Assembly: GCA_038230515.1 (NCBI GenBank)
Contig: JBBRND010000009.1
Span: 1-64,000, forward strand
Direction of reading: 5' to 3'
Origin: JAPLDB01 sp038230515
Lineage (GTDB): Bacteria > Bacteroidota > Bacteroidia > AKYH767-A > 2013-40CM-41-45
DNA: 64,000 nucleotides
Positions within the stretch are counted from its first letter, which is position 1. Each line of letters starts with the position of its first letter. The notes under the pieces were generated by a model. It was not told the DNA's origin. It saw nothing but the letters and a program-made list of their open reading frames with translations, and did no database searches. Positions 17,427-25,768 of this stretch are shown here, one piece after another. A program made the translations under genes and the position numbers.

Positions 17427-18920
17427 ATGAAAAGAAATATTTTATTTTTTGTTTTTGCTTTTACCGTGTTGCTTTCCGACAAAAGCTTTTCTCAATCTGT
17501 AAAATGGAGTGCGCCCATGACGGATGATAAAAAATTCCCTTATCTGAAGATTCTTGGTGCAAGTGATGAAGGATATTATTTGTTGAGGAGTAACTTAACC
17601 TTCAGCAATGACAGAACTCATTCCGGATTTCGTACTCGAAAATATTTGCTGCAACTACTCGATGATGATTTGAGGTTGCGATGGTCGCAGCCGCTGGTTG
17701 CTACATGCGAAGATTGCCGGATTGCTGATGTAGGAATTATCGGAAGCAACGTGGCAGTGCTTTATTCCAAATTCGACAAGCAAAAAAAACTCCTGCAACT
17801 TAACATTGAAAAGCTGGACGCATCGGGAAAGAACTCCGGTACTCCTGTTCAACTGCTGGAAATACAAGCTGAGAAGGTGGATGAAGACAATCAACCCGAT
17901 TTACTTTTTTCTCACAGCGAAAACATGATTGGCTGCGCTATGCGTTCCATTGCAAAGGATAAACATGAACAGCTTTACACCGTGGTTGTGTTCGACACCA
18001 ATCTTGCCGTACTTTCAAAAAAAGAAATTCAGTTGCAGGTGGATGCAAAACTGTTTGGTCCCATCACATCCGTTATTACTGACGAAGGAAATTTTTATCT
18101 GCTCGGCATCGAATATAAAACGGAGAAGCGGGTGAAGAATGCAGGTGAAAGTTTTTACAATCTTGTTTCCTATAACCTGAAAAATGATGTGGTAACAACC
18201 AACGAAATTAAACTTGAAAATAAATTCCTCACCGATGTTGCCATTAGTGCAGACAATCTTAATCACAACATTGTGGTTTCAGGATTTTATTCTGAACGAA
18301 CCACCTACTCTACTGCCGGAATTTTTTATTATTCGCTCAACGAAGATTCGTTGATGCAAACGCCTGTTGTTACTTCAGCGTTCTCACCTGACTTTCTGAA
18401 AAAATTAGCTGAAGGCCGTGATAAAAACAATGAGCTGAACAACTATTCAATTGACAGAAGCGTGCTGCGGAAAGATGGCGGAGCAGCCATTGTTGCGGAA
18501 TCCTATTACATCAGTTCGCAGTCGTACTGGGATTATTACATGCAGACGTGGGTGTATCATTACTACTATCATTACGGAAACATCATTGCATTCTCAATAA
18601 ATCCGGATGGAAATATTTTGTGGGGCAACGTGATTTCAAAAGATCAGAACTCTACAGATGATGGTGGGTATTTCTCTTCTTATTTTTCTGCCATCGTCAA
18701 CGGAAAAATTATGAGCATTTACAATAAGTACATCTCCGATCAAAGTTCTGTTTTATTAACAAGTGTTACCGGTGCCGGGCAGCAGGACACACAAAAACTT
18801 TTTGAGGAATCAGAGAATGTATCGGTAATTCCCCGCTCGGCAAAACAAGTGGATGAGGCAACCATACTAATGGCTGCTGAACGGGACGGAGAACCTTATC
18901 TTGTAAAAATATATTTCTGA
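17427..18920 (+). CDS. Secreted hypothetical protein (497 aa)
   Basis: Not assigned to a named family. A Sec signal peptide (FFVFAFTVLLSDKSFSQ) precedes a long beta-rich protein that resembles uncharacterised Bacteroidota exoproteins with propeller-like strand repeats (KYLLQLLDDDLRLRWSQPL; later DGNILWGNVISKDQ, which resembles PQQ-type beta-propeller blades). There is no C-terminal T9SS sorting domain, so it is probably periplasmic. The ATG at 17427 is preferred over the GTG one codon upstream. A promoter-like element lies just upstream. The next gene is convergent. Confidence 0.7.
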   Translation: MKRNILFFVFAFTVLLSDKSFSQSVKWSAPMTDDKKFPYLKILGASDEGYYLLRSNLTFSNDRTHSGFRTRKYLLQLLDDDLRLRWSQPLVATCEDCRIADVGIIGSNVAVLYSKFDKQKKLLQLNIEKLDASGKNSGTPVQLLEIQAEKVDEDNQPDLLFSHSENMIGCAMRSIAKDKHEQLYTVVVFDTNLAVLSKKEIQLQVDAKLFGPITSVITDEGNFYLLGIEYKTEKRVKNAGESFYNLVSYNLKNDVVTTNEIKLENKFLTDVAISADNLNHNIVVSGFYSERTTYSTAGIFYYSLNEDSLMQTPVVTSAFSPDFLKKLAEGRDKNNELNNYSIDRSVLRKDGGAAIVAESYYISSQSYWDYYMQTWVYHYYYHYGNIIAFSINPDGNILWGNVISKDQNSTDDGGYFSSYFSAIVNGKIMSIYNKYISDQSSVLLTSVTGAGQQDTQKLFEESENVSVIPRSAKQVDEATILMAAERDGEPYLVKIYF

Positions 18921-18942
18921 AGATAAGGATGAAATTCCCGAA

Positions 18943-19605
18943 TCAGAATTTTTCTTTTCCCAACACCATTATCTTCTGCGAGCCGTGTAATTTATTTTCA
19001 GCATCGGTTATCCTGATAAAATAAATTCCGGCATTCATTTCCTGCAATGAAATTTTAAGAGGAGAATGATCGTAGGCAGTTCTGAAAATTTCCTTTCCGA
19101 GCGCATTGTAAATAACAAGAGATAAATTACTGCCTGCGGAAAATCCGTTGAGTTCAACAGCAACTTCATTTACTGACGGATTTGGAAAAACTTTCAGTGC
19201 CCTGGTTGCTGCCGCCTCCGAAATTCCATTTGTGGTGTCAGGAATAGAAAAAGGAAAACTACAGGCAAGTGTATTATAAAACTGTGTGTACAAATTTAAA
19301 AAACCATTGAAGGGAAGAATAAGTGTAGAAACAATATTCATTGTGTGCGGTTGTGGTCCTGCGCTGATGCCGAAATAATTTACTGTCTCTTTGGCAATGG
19401 TATCCATCGCTGCATCAAACAAAACAAAACCGGGGTAATCGAAAAGAACTGTAGAAGGATTGGAAACATAAATAGTAAGAGTGTTTGGCCCCAAAGAATC
19501 AAACGTGCAGCAATTGATAACGAGCGAATCGCATTGAGGCAGGTTTTGTGCGTTCGCGAAAAGAGAAAGAAAAATGAGTGCGGCAAAGAGTATTTGTTTT
19601 TTCAT
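18943..19605 (-). CDS. T9SS cargo protein, short (220 aa)
   Basis: Sec signal peptide (LIFLSLFANAQ) followed by about 110 residues of unknown beta-rich sequence with Cys residues (CDSLVINCCTFDSLG), then a type-A T9SS sorting domain at about 140-220 (VFPNPSVNEVAVELNG, LSLVIYNALGKEIFR, MNAGIYFIRITD). It is predicted to be exported by Sec, moved across the outer membrane by T9SS, and then released or attached after removal of the sorting domain. Function unknown. Confidence 0.85.
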   Translation of the reverse strand: MKKQILFAALIFLSLFANAQNLPQCDSLVINCCTFDSLGPNTLTIYVSNPSTVLFDYPGFVLFDAAMDTIAKETVNYFGISAGPQPHTMNIVSTLILPFNGFLNLYTQFYNTLACSFPFSIPDTTNGISEAAATRALKVFPNPSVNEVAVELNGFSAGSNLSLVIYNALGKEIFRTAYDHSPLKISLQEMNAGIYFIRITDAENKLHGSQKIMVLGKEKF

Positions 19606-19737
19606 TGGTACTGATTTTATTCAGTAAAGTTATGAAGTTTAAAACAGAGTTGCAATCTAAAATAATGGTGATTGCCAAAAGTAAAAATTGTTGTCTTAAA
19701 AAAGACAGGAAATAAAACTTCCGCATGGCTTAAACGA

Positions 19738-19768
19738 TTTGCACATTTCATTTTATCCCGTATTTTTG
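19738..19768 (+). promoter_or_regulatory. Consensus Bacteroidota sigma-A promoter for the LytTR gene
   Basis: TTTG at 19738-19741, a 19-base spacer, then TATTTTTG at 19761-19768: an exact match to TTTG-N19-TAnnTTTG. It implies a 5' untranslated region of about 100 bases before the ATG at 19874. Confidence 0.7.
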
Positions 19769-19873
19769 AACTGTAAAACATGAACTGAAAAATACTGATA
19801 ACACAACATCCTGCTTTCTCAACTCAAAACGAAAGAGCGTTTAGGCAGTCGGTGTACCAACCCTCAATTCAAA

Positions 19874-20620
19874 ATGGTGCGCGCTGTTATTATTGATGAC
19901 AATCATTTTGATTTGATTTTGCTGCAAAACCTGCTTGCAGAAATCTGGCCTGAGTTAAAGGTGTGTGCTGTATGCGGAACAGTGGCTGAAAGCATCGCGG
20001 CAATTAAAACTCACGCGCCACAACTTGTTTTTCTTGACACTGAATTGCGCAACAGCGAAAAATCTTTTGATCTGCTCGACCAGTTTCCCAACCGCGACTT
20101 TGAAATAATTTTTGTAACCATGCACGGACATCATGCAAAGCTGGCGTGTACCTATTTGCCAATTGCATTTCTTGAAAAGCAGGTAAAGAAAGATGATTTG
20201 ATTACGCTGATGCAACGGTTTACCGCACAGCGGAACGGCCTGACACCCGCGCAGGTAATCGCTTTGATGAAAGAAAATGAAATGAAAGTAATTTCCATTC
20301 CTACGGCTGATGGATTTGCTACAGTTGCACTGCGCAATATTATTTACCTCGAAGCGGGTGGAAACTGCACCATCCTTCACATCAATAGTGATGACAAACA
20401 GATCGTAGTAAGTTTAACGCTTGGTGAAATGGAGAAGAAACTGGGCAAAACTATTTTCTTCCGCATACACAATAGCTACACGATAAACTGCAACCACGTA
20501 AAAAAATATAAAAGAGGAAGCGGAGGCGTTGTTACCATGAGCAATAATAAAGAACTTGATGTGTCAAGAAAAAGAAAGGATGATTTTTTGAGGCGGTGGG
20601 AACGGGGCTTGTACCTTTAG
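19874..20620 (+). CDS. LytTR-family response regulator
   Basis: A two-component response regulator. Receiver domain at 1-120 with the acidic pair (IIDDN) and phosphoacceptor Asp in VFLDTELRN; a LytTR DNA-binding domain at about 140-245 (ISIPTADGFATVALRNIIYLEAGGN ... IHNSYTINCNHVKKYKRG). The usual cis-Pro after the conserved Lys of the receiver is missing (FLEKQV), which is a moderate departure. 248 aa. No histidine kinase is adjacent, so it is an orphan regulator; family members in Bacteroidota are usually paired with 7TM/5TM-Lyt sensor kinases. A consensus promoter lies 100 bases upstream. Confidence 0.92.
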   Translation: MVRAVIIDDNHFDLILLQNLLAEIWPELKVCAVCGTVAESIAAIKTHAPQLVFLDTELRNSEKSFDLLDQFPNRDFEIIFVTMHGHHAKLACTYLPIAFLEKQVKKDDLITLMQRFTAQRNGLTPAQVIALMKENEMKVISIPTADGFATVALRNIIYLEAGGNCTILHINSDDKQIVVSLTLGEMEKKLGKTIFFRIHNSYTINCNHVKKYKRGSGGVVTMSNNKELDVSRKRKDDFLRRWERGLYL

Positions 20621-20635
20621 CTTGCGTGAAGTTTT

Positions 20636-21103
20636 TTATTTCTCCTCGCGGATGCTTCCGAATACTTCTTCCAGTTTCTTTTTTTGTTTTATCAGAAACG
20701 TGTTCTCTCCATAGGTATTTTCAATAATTATCAATGCTGCTTTATGCGTGTTCATCATTACTTTTCGAAAATCCTCACTGTCTTTCACATCACCTTGTTC
20801 AAATTCGAGATACCATTTAAAGAAGGCATTTTTATCTGCGCCAAATAAATTTGCCATGTAATGAGAGGAATAAATCTGCAGCAGCTCTTCTTCGCTGGCA
20901 GTAAAATCGCCTGTACCTTTTTGCTCTATCTTTTCTTTCAGCAGTTTCAATTTTTCAGGATCAAACAAATTTGATGTGTACACATGTCTGCTGAAATCGG
21001 TGCTAAGATCAGTTAAAAGAAACCGTATCGTTGAAATGGCGGCTAGTGTTAAATAGTTGAAGGGTGCTGCTAAGGGAATAAAAAAGCTTGCTTGTGTTTT
21101 CAT
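20636..21103 (-). CDS. Hypothetical protein (155 aa)
   Basis: Not recognised. 155 aa; the first 30 residues contain a moderately hydrophobic stretch (FFIPLAAPFNYLTLAAIST) that could be a signal anchor. The rest is charged and probably helical (LKLLKEKIEQKGTGDF; KQKKKLEEVFGSIREEK). The gene follows another short unknown gene at 21200-21589 on the same strand at a distance of 96 bases; the two may be co-transcribed. This begins the accessory block of 20.6-23.4 kb. Confidence 0.5.
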   Translation of the reverse strand: MKTQASFFIPLAAPFNYLTLAAISTIRFLLTDLSTDFSRHVYTSNLFDPEKLKLLKEKIEQKGTGDFTASEEELLQIYSSHYMANLFGADKNAFFKWYLEFEQGDVKDSEDFRKVMMNTHKAALIIIENTYGENTFLIKQKKKLEEVFGSIREEK

Positions 21104-21199
21104 TGGGAAATTTTTTTTATTTTTTTTTGACGCATTCCTTCATCCATAGAAATGTTTTAGAGCCGCCAGTGCGTCTAAAGGTTGCCTGATAACTGTCTT

Positions 21200-21589
21200 T
21201 CAAAGTTCTTTTTTCAGCTGTTCAATTATTGTTGCGTAGGAAGCGAGCAGTTGGTCAAAATACTTCTTTATTCCTTCCTGTGAAGGTGGCAGCTTGTCAA
21301 ATTCTTTTTTTACTTCTTCATTAGTGGCTGCTGTTGTTTTAAAAGAATAATAAGACAGCATAAAATTATGCCAAGCATTCTGCATCTCAAAATAATTTTT
21401 GTAAACTTCTCTGTAAAACTCAATGAGCATTAAAAAATCCGATTCATACCCATTTTCATCAAACTCATTTAAAAATTCACGATTCAAATCATGACTTTTT
21501 ATGCAAGCATCATGATCTTCTATAAACTGATTGATTACAGGATGAATTGCATTGAGATTAAAAAAGTTGTGTTTGTTCATAGCGTTCAA
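21200..21589 (-). CDS. Hypothetical helical protein (129 aa)
   Basis: Not recognised. 129 aa, acidic and Phe/Tyr-rich, probably an all-helical soluble domain (residues 55-129 include long charged helices, FYREVYKNYFEMQNAWHNF and FDQLLASYATIIEQLKKEL). No signal peptide or motif. It lies upstream of the 155-aa gene on the same strand, and the 21-bp repeat tract starts about 310 bases upstream of its ATG. Confidence 0.55.
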   Translation of the reverse strand: MNAMNKHNFFNLNAIHPVINQFIEDHDACIKSHDLNREFLNEFDENGYESDFLMLIEFYREVYKNYFEMQNAWHNFMLSYYSFKTTAATNEEVKKEFDKLPPSQEGIKKYFDQLLASYATIIEQLKKEL

Positions 21590-21899
21590 ACCCCGAAAGG
21601 CAATATCATTAGGTCTAGGAAATTCCAGAATTGAAAAGGGTTTTGTTCTTCTGTTTTTAACCTTCGTAGAAAACGCTGCATGACTTTTTAGACTTTAATC
21701 ATTGCTTTGCCACCATTGGGGTTTCAATTTTACGCACCACCTCTTTCACCTGTTTTTCCTGTTTCAGATTTTCAAATGAGTTCATCAGCTTGCCCGATTT
21801 TTAAAAGATAGCTAGCAAGATCGCAACTTTTCTTTTTTGCTGCAAAAAATTCTTCTGTAATTTTTTTTTCACATTTTATCTCTTCTTTTTTACTGTTCT

Positions 21900-22111
21900 G
21901 CCATCCGTACACTAAAATCAGCCATTGGCACACTCAAACAAGCAATTCGTACACTGCCGCTTTTTTGTGTATTCCTAAAAATTTTCTCTGCATTTTTCAG
22001 CTTAACGTTTCACCGTCTTAAGTTCTGCCATTTATTTCTCCTGCTCTGCTGTTCATCACTCATTAATTGCCATCCATTTCCTCCACCATGCCATCCATAT
22101 CTGTAATGAGC
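21900..22111. repeat. Degenerate 21-bp repeat tract
   Basis: GCCATCCGTACAC at 21900, GCCATTGGCACAC at 21921 and GCAATTCGTACAC at 21942 are spaced by exactly 21 bases. After four decayed steps the word returns as GCCATTTATTTC at 22027, then GCCATCCATTTC at 22069 and GCCATCCATATC at 22090 (steps 42 and 21). About ten 21-bp units can be traced. The remaining part of the 598-base region 21590-22187 shows no gene. Confidence 0.7.
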
Positions 22112-22187
22112 ACTTCATTCCTTTTGACTAACACCCCCCGCCACCTGTGCAGTACAATTGCCGAATCATTTTACACATTCAAAAAAG

Positions 22188-22667
22188 ATGAGCGCACAAC
22201 CAATTTCTTCAAAAGCAAACCGCACAAAGCCGTTACTCACTGTGGATGTTTTTCCGGCAGTTGCAAAGAAATTGAAAACACATGCGCCACAGTTTCCGCT
22301 GATTCCCAAAAGCAATACATTGCTTGAAACCAGGAAAATTTCTCATGATTCAATAAAAATAGCACATACTGAAATGAGTTCAGCACATCCTTCTGTCGCG
22401 CCAGCACGTGATAAAATGAGTTCAGCATCTCCTTCTGTCATATTAGCACATGATAAAATGAGTTCAGCATCTCCTTCTATTACGCCAGCACATGATAAAA
22501 TGAATTCAGCATCTCCTTCTGTCGCTCCAGCACGTGCCGGAATAAGTTCAGCACATCCTTTTACTTCAGCAGCACGTGATGAAATGAGTTCAGCATCTGC
22601 TGAACCTGCCGCGGCACATGCTTTAATGACGGAAGGAGATGAAAAAAACAAATCAGGTTATCTATAA
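22188..22667 (+). CDS. Repeat-containing protein (159 aa, 14-residue repeats)
   Basis: An open frame starting at the ATG at 22188. Residues 1-48 are a plausible basic domain (KPLLTVDVFPAVAKKLKTH). Residues 49-146 are about seven tandem 14-residue repeats of the form MSSASPSV-x-x-AHDK, encoded by 42-bp DNA units that stay in frame. The Ser/Ala/Pro-rich repeats look low-complexity and disordered. The gene is followed after 47 bases by a 229-aa unknown protein on the same strand. Whether it is translated is uncertain; the array may instead be a noncoding repeat that happens to be open. Confidence 0.45.
   Translation: MSAQPISSKANRTKPLLTVDVFPAVAKKLKTHAPQFPLIPKSNTLLETRKISHDSIKIAHTEMSSAHPSVAPARDKMSSASPSVILAHDKMSSASPSITPAHDKMNSASPSVAPARAGISSAHPFTSAARDEMSSASAEPAAAHALMTEGDEKNKSGYL
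22332..22625. repeat. 42-bp tandem repeat, about seven copies
   Basis: Units start at 22374, 22416, 22458, 22500, 22542 and 22584, each exactly 42 bp, and a decayed copy occupies 22332-22373. The shared word is ATGAGTTCAGCA(T/C)CTCCTTCT. Copies differ mainly in the second half. The unit is a multiple of three, so the frame of the surrounding ORF is maintained. Confidence 0.9.
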
Positions 22668-22714
22668 ATCAATCTTACATAAATTAAATTTCTAACAATT
22701 AAAAATTAAACACA

Positions 22715-23404
22715 ATGAAAAAGTACTATTTACCCACTGGCGATGCGGAGCGTCTTGCATGGCTTACAAATTTTGAAGGTAAAATTTCCGGCTATGCTTC
22801 GGGGCTGGGCATTACCGGCACTGAAGTAACAGACATCACAAAATACCTTGCCATGCTAAAGTATGTGTTGAGCATGGATGATGCGGTTATCACCTTCAAG
22901 CAGGACGTTACAAAATTTAAAACCCTGCTCATGATAGCGCCCATCGGCAGTGTGCTGGGAGCAGTGCCTGTGCTCACGCTGGGAGCTGCACCTACCATTA
23001 CGCCTGCGGGTATTTTCACCATTATTGCAGGCATAGTTGCGCGCATTAAAGCAAGCGGCAACTACACCGAAGCCATCGGAGAAGATTTAAAAATAATAGG
23101 TGCCGATATTATCATTGACCTCTCCGGACTGAAGCCCGCGCTGAAACTTAAACTGGAAGTGGGCAACCCGAAAATTAAATATAAAAAGAACCGCATGGAT
23201 GGACTGAACCTTTACCGCGACAACGATGGCAGCGGTTTTAAGTTTTTGAAATTTATTACCAAAGCGACCTACCTTGACGAAGAAGCATTGCCCACAGGTG
23301 TAACTACTGCTGTGGTAAAATACATGGGCATCTATGTAAAAAATGATATACAGGTGGGCATACCGAGTGACGAAGCAAAAATTACAGTAACGAAAGTGGT
23401 GTGA
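22715..23404 (+). CDS. Lineage-specific protein (229 aa)
   Basis: Function unknown. Residues 1-120 look helical, with a hydrophobic Ala/Gly/Ile-rich segment at about 80-105 (SVLGAVPVLTLGAAPTITPA); the C-terminal third is beta-like, ending in EAKITVTKVV. No signal peptide is apparent. It has the same length as the protein at 36438 and the same layout (helical front, beta module, I/V/K-rich end), which I take as possible membership of one loosely defined Bacteroidota group. A 42-bp repeat array ends 89 bases before the start, and a strong terminator follows. Confidence 0.65.
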   Translation: MKKYYLPTGDAERLAWLTNFEGKISGYASGLGITGTEVTDITKYLAMLKYVLSMDDAVITFKQDVTKFKTLLMIAPIGSVLGAVPVLTLGAAPTITPAGIFTIIAGIVARIKASGNYTEAIGEDLKIIGADIIIDLSGLKPALKLKLEVGNPKIKYKKNRMDGLNLYRDNDGSGFKFLKFITKATYLDEEALPTGVTTAVVKYMGIYVKNDIQVGIPSDEAKITVTKVV

Positions 23405-23450
23405 TAAGAGAAGTACAAAGTAGAATGTACTGACACAAAAGTTACAAAAG

Positions 23451-23493
23451 AAATTACGGATTGCAGAGTGGGCGCGATCCGTAATTTTTTTTG
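23451..23493 (+). terminator. Intrinsic terminator after the 229-aa gene
   Basis: AAATTACGGAT pairs perfectly with ATCCGTAATTT around a 15-base loop, followed by a run of T. Confidence 0.85.
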
Positions 23494-23524
23494 CAAAAAT
23501 GCCGGGCGAAAATGGAAGTGCCGG

Positions 23525-23562
23525 GCAGAAGCTGGTAGTAGAGTAAAGAAAAAATCTTTTTC
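23525..23562. repeat. Direct repeat, left copy, flanking the TPR gene
   Basis: CAGAAGCTGGTAGTAGAG followed by TAAAGAAAAAATCTTTT matches the copy at 24681-24716 with only a few differences. The two copies lie in the same orientation on either side of the TPR gene. Confidence 0.6.
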
Positions 23563-23588
23563 ATGCAGCAAATCTGGCGCTGGTTTTC

Positions 23589-23596
23589 TAATTTTG
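23589..23596 (+). promoter_or_regulatory. Candidate -7 promoter box (TAATTTTG)
   Basis: TAATTTTG is an exact TAnnTTTG match 26 bases before the ATG of the TPR gene. No clean TTTG -33 box is present at the right distance, so the call is weak. Confidence 0.35.
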
Positions 23597-23622
23597 CTGG
23601 CTATTACTAAATAGAAAAAATT

Positions 23623-24627
23623 ATGGAACACATGCCTGAATACCTGCGCGCAGAATATGAAAGAATGCGCCCGGAAATTAAGTATGAAACGTTGCTGCAG
23701 TTTTGCAATGAATCTCTTGCCACCCATCCGGAGGATAAAGATTACCTGAATGCGTACGCTGCCATTTATTTAGAATACCTGCGCAGACATGAAGAATGTA
23801 TAACTCATTGCCGGGCTGTACTGCCAGAAATGAAGGAAGAGGAATGTATTGAAGACACACAGAGGTTTCTCGTTTATGCGCTTAAAGAAACAGGAAAGGT
23901 GCAGGAAGCAATTGAAGTTTTAAAAGTAATGGCTGGGCGCGAAAAGAAAGCATCATTTGCAACCCGTGATCTGATCGAACTTTATGAGAAAGTAAATGAC
24001 ATAGACAATGCAATAAAATGGTATGAGAAAACGGCCGCTCAAGGACCGATGGATGCTGAGGAATACAACAAACTCTACTCTCATTATGACAGCAAGCAGG
24101 ATTACATCAACTCTATAAAATACATGGAACTATCAGCGCGTACCAATACCGATGAGGGCTATTGGGCATGGTGCAATGTGGGCAGGGCATACGCGTTGAT
24201 GGGTAAACTTGAAGAAGCAGATTTTTATTTCAGAATGTCGATGAAACTCAATCCTGATTATGAATGGCCTCACTATTATTTAGGAATGAGCTATCAGAAC
24301 AAAAACGATTTTTACAGGGCGCTGCATCATTACAACGAAGCACTTAAACGCAAGCCGCAGTTTCCGGAAGTGCAGAATAACCTCGCCTCCATAAAATTTG
24401 AAGATGATGGAGATGTGCAGGGAGCCATTGACCTTTTGCAAAAAGCGCTGGAAGAAAAACCCGAAGGACCAATTGTAACCACACTTTATCTGAATCTTTC
24501 GCGGCTCTATAAAAAAATTGCCGATTACGATAAGCACGAATTTTACAAAGGCAAGATGATGGAGTCGTTGGGCTTCCCGGTAGAATTTACGGATGACGAA
24601 GAGGGAGATGGGGATGTGCTTAAATAA
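23623..24627 (+). CDS. Tetratricopeptide repeat protein
   Basis: 334 aa with at least seven TPR-like helical hairpins. The best match the consensus at about 185-285, e.g. WCNVGRAYALMGKLEEADFY, WPHYYLGMSYQNKNDFYRAL and NLASIKFEDDGDVQGAI. No signal peptide; presumably a cytosolic protein-protein scaffold. The C-terminus is acidic (FTDDEEGDGDVLK). The gene is bracketed by near-identical 36-bp direct repeats (23525 and 24681), suggesting insertion or duplication as a unit. The neighbouring gene is on the opposite strand. Confidence 0.85.
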   Translation: MEHMPEYLRAEYERMRPEIKYETLLQFCNESLATHPEDKDYLNAYAAIYLEYLRRHEECITHCRAVLPEMKEEECIEDTQRFLVYALKETGKVQEAIEVLKVMAGREKKASFATRDLIELYEKVNDIDNAIKWYEKTAAQGPMDAEEYNKLYSHYDSKQDYINSIKYMELSARTNTDEGYWAWCNVGRAYALMGKLEEADFYFRMSMKLNPDYEWPHYYLGMSYQNKNDFYRALHHYNEALKRKPQFPEVQNNLASIKFEDDGDVQGAIDLLQKALEEKPEGPIVTTLYLNLSRLYKKIADYDKHEFYKGKMMESLGFPVEFTDDEEGDGDVLK

Positions 24628-24680
24628 ATACTGACTGCACCTTTATAAAAAGACAGCAAAATAAAAAAGGCATGACTGCT

Positions 24681-24716
24681 CAGAAACTGGTGGTACAGTA
24701 AAGAAAAAATCTTTTG
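24681..24716. repeat. Direct repeat, right copy, flanking the TPR gene
   Basis: CAGAAACTGGTGGTACAG followed by TAAAGAAAAAATCTTTT; pairs with the left copy at 23525. A weaker relative (GCCGGCAGTACTGTAAAG) is seen near 27088. Confidence 0.6.
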
Positions 24717-24783
24717 CTGATTATATGGGGCGGGAAAGTGGCAGCAGTTGGTCAGCAGTTATTTGTTATTCAAATTTCAACTG

Positions 24784-25221
24784 TTATGGATGTTGATATA
24801 CATCATCCGGTTCCTGAGCACGCGCAGGTGGTGGACTTGGCTTCTCGACCGGAGTAGGTTGCGGATTTCGCTTTTGTTTCATGGCAAGATACCTGCCATA
24901 TTGATCTTGTGTAAATATCTGCTTTAACTGCTCGTTGAAATGAAGACCTTTTAACGCTGCTGTATCGCTACTATAACGAGCACGATCGCGCTGCTGCAGC
25001 AAACCACGCAATTGATTTTCCTGGTCACGACTCAGATTCAGATCATATCGAAGTTGCTGCACTTCCCTTTCTGTGCGCTGTTCCGGAGTAAGCGGCATCC
25101 TGCGGGCACCATGCATGGGCACTCTCATTCCCACACCCATGCGCATACGAAACTGCGCATCAGCATTGTTTGCGAAGGTGAGAAAACAAACTGCAAGGGC
25201 AAGAAAAATACTTTTTTTCAT
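24784..25221 (-). CDS. Secreted Spy/CpxP-like small protein
   Basis: 145 aa. A Sec signal peptide (LALAVCFLTFANNADAQ) is followed by a Met/Arg-rich segment and a helical region with LTPEQRTEREVQQLRYDLNLS, similar to the LTxxQ motifs of the Spy/CpxP periplasmic chaperone family and the 'heavy-metal sensor' proteins often found in Bacteroidota. The C-terminus is Pro-rich (PTPVEKPSPPPARAQ). A periplasmic stress role is likely by family. Single gene, convergent with the TPR gene. Confidence 0.65.
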   Translation of the reverse strand: MKKSIFLALAVCFLTFANNADAQFRMRMGVGMRVPMHGARRMPLTPEQRTEREVQQLRYDLNLSRDQENQLRGLLQQRDRARYSSDTAALKGLHFNEQLKQIFTQDQYGRYLAMKQKRNPQPTPVEKPSPPPARAQEPDDVYQHP

Positions 25222-25470
25222 TTTAGATTGTGTGCAATATAGACTATTCAGAGGTGATTGAGTTTAACGGCTCTTCATCCTAAATATTTTTAAATTTAAA
25301 AAATGAGTCGCCAGCATTAGCCGGAGTCAAATAACTTTAAATCTGCATTTGTGAAATCAAGTACGGGAACTTATCCATTTTGCATTTGGTTTCTCATGGA
25401 AGAATGGAAAAAAAATTTACAACATGAAGCGCTATTTTTATTCTGTCCCGATTTCAAACTTTTGTGGTAA

Positions 25471-25608
25471 ATGGATACAGTTTATACAGAGGAAAGAAGA
25501 CTTTATTTGAAAAAGGTTTATGCAATCAATTCCATTGCTAAAGAAACCCACCAGAGGATAGAAAGTTTGAAAACCCAAATCAAAAGCCCTACTTACAGAG
25601 GTAGGTAA
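25471..25608 (+). CDS. Possible small protein (45 aa)
   Basis: A short ATG-initiated frame in the otherwise gene-free region 25222-25768, basic and helical (MDTVYTEERRLYLKKVYAIN, ending SPTYRGR). Nothing recognisable, and it may be chance. The rest of this 550-base region shows no gene. Confidence 0.25.
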   Translation: MDTVYTEERRLYLKKVYAINSIAKETHQRIESLKTQIKSPTYRGR

Positions 25609-25768
25609 ACGCTCCCGTTTATGGCGATGAAAGAATTCTTCAATTGCAGATCCGTTTCCGCCTTGTAAACTTGCTAATCCCGGTAGTATGAATATTTTTG
25701 CAACCTCTTAGGTCGAAATAGTGTATATTTCGCAAAGTATTGAAACTTGCTGCATTTCCTTAATTCCA

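Noticed and set aside
21900..22111. Diversity-generating retroelement target
   Set aside because: No reverse transcriptase is in the window, and substitutions between units are not restricted to one template base.
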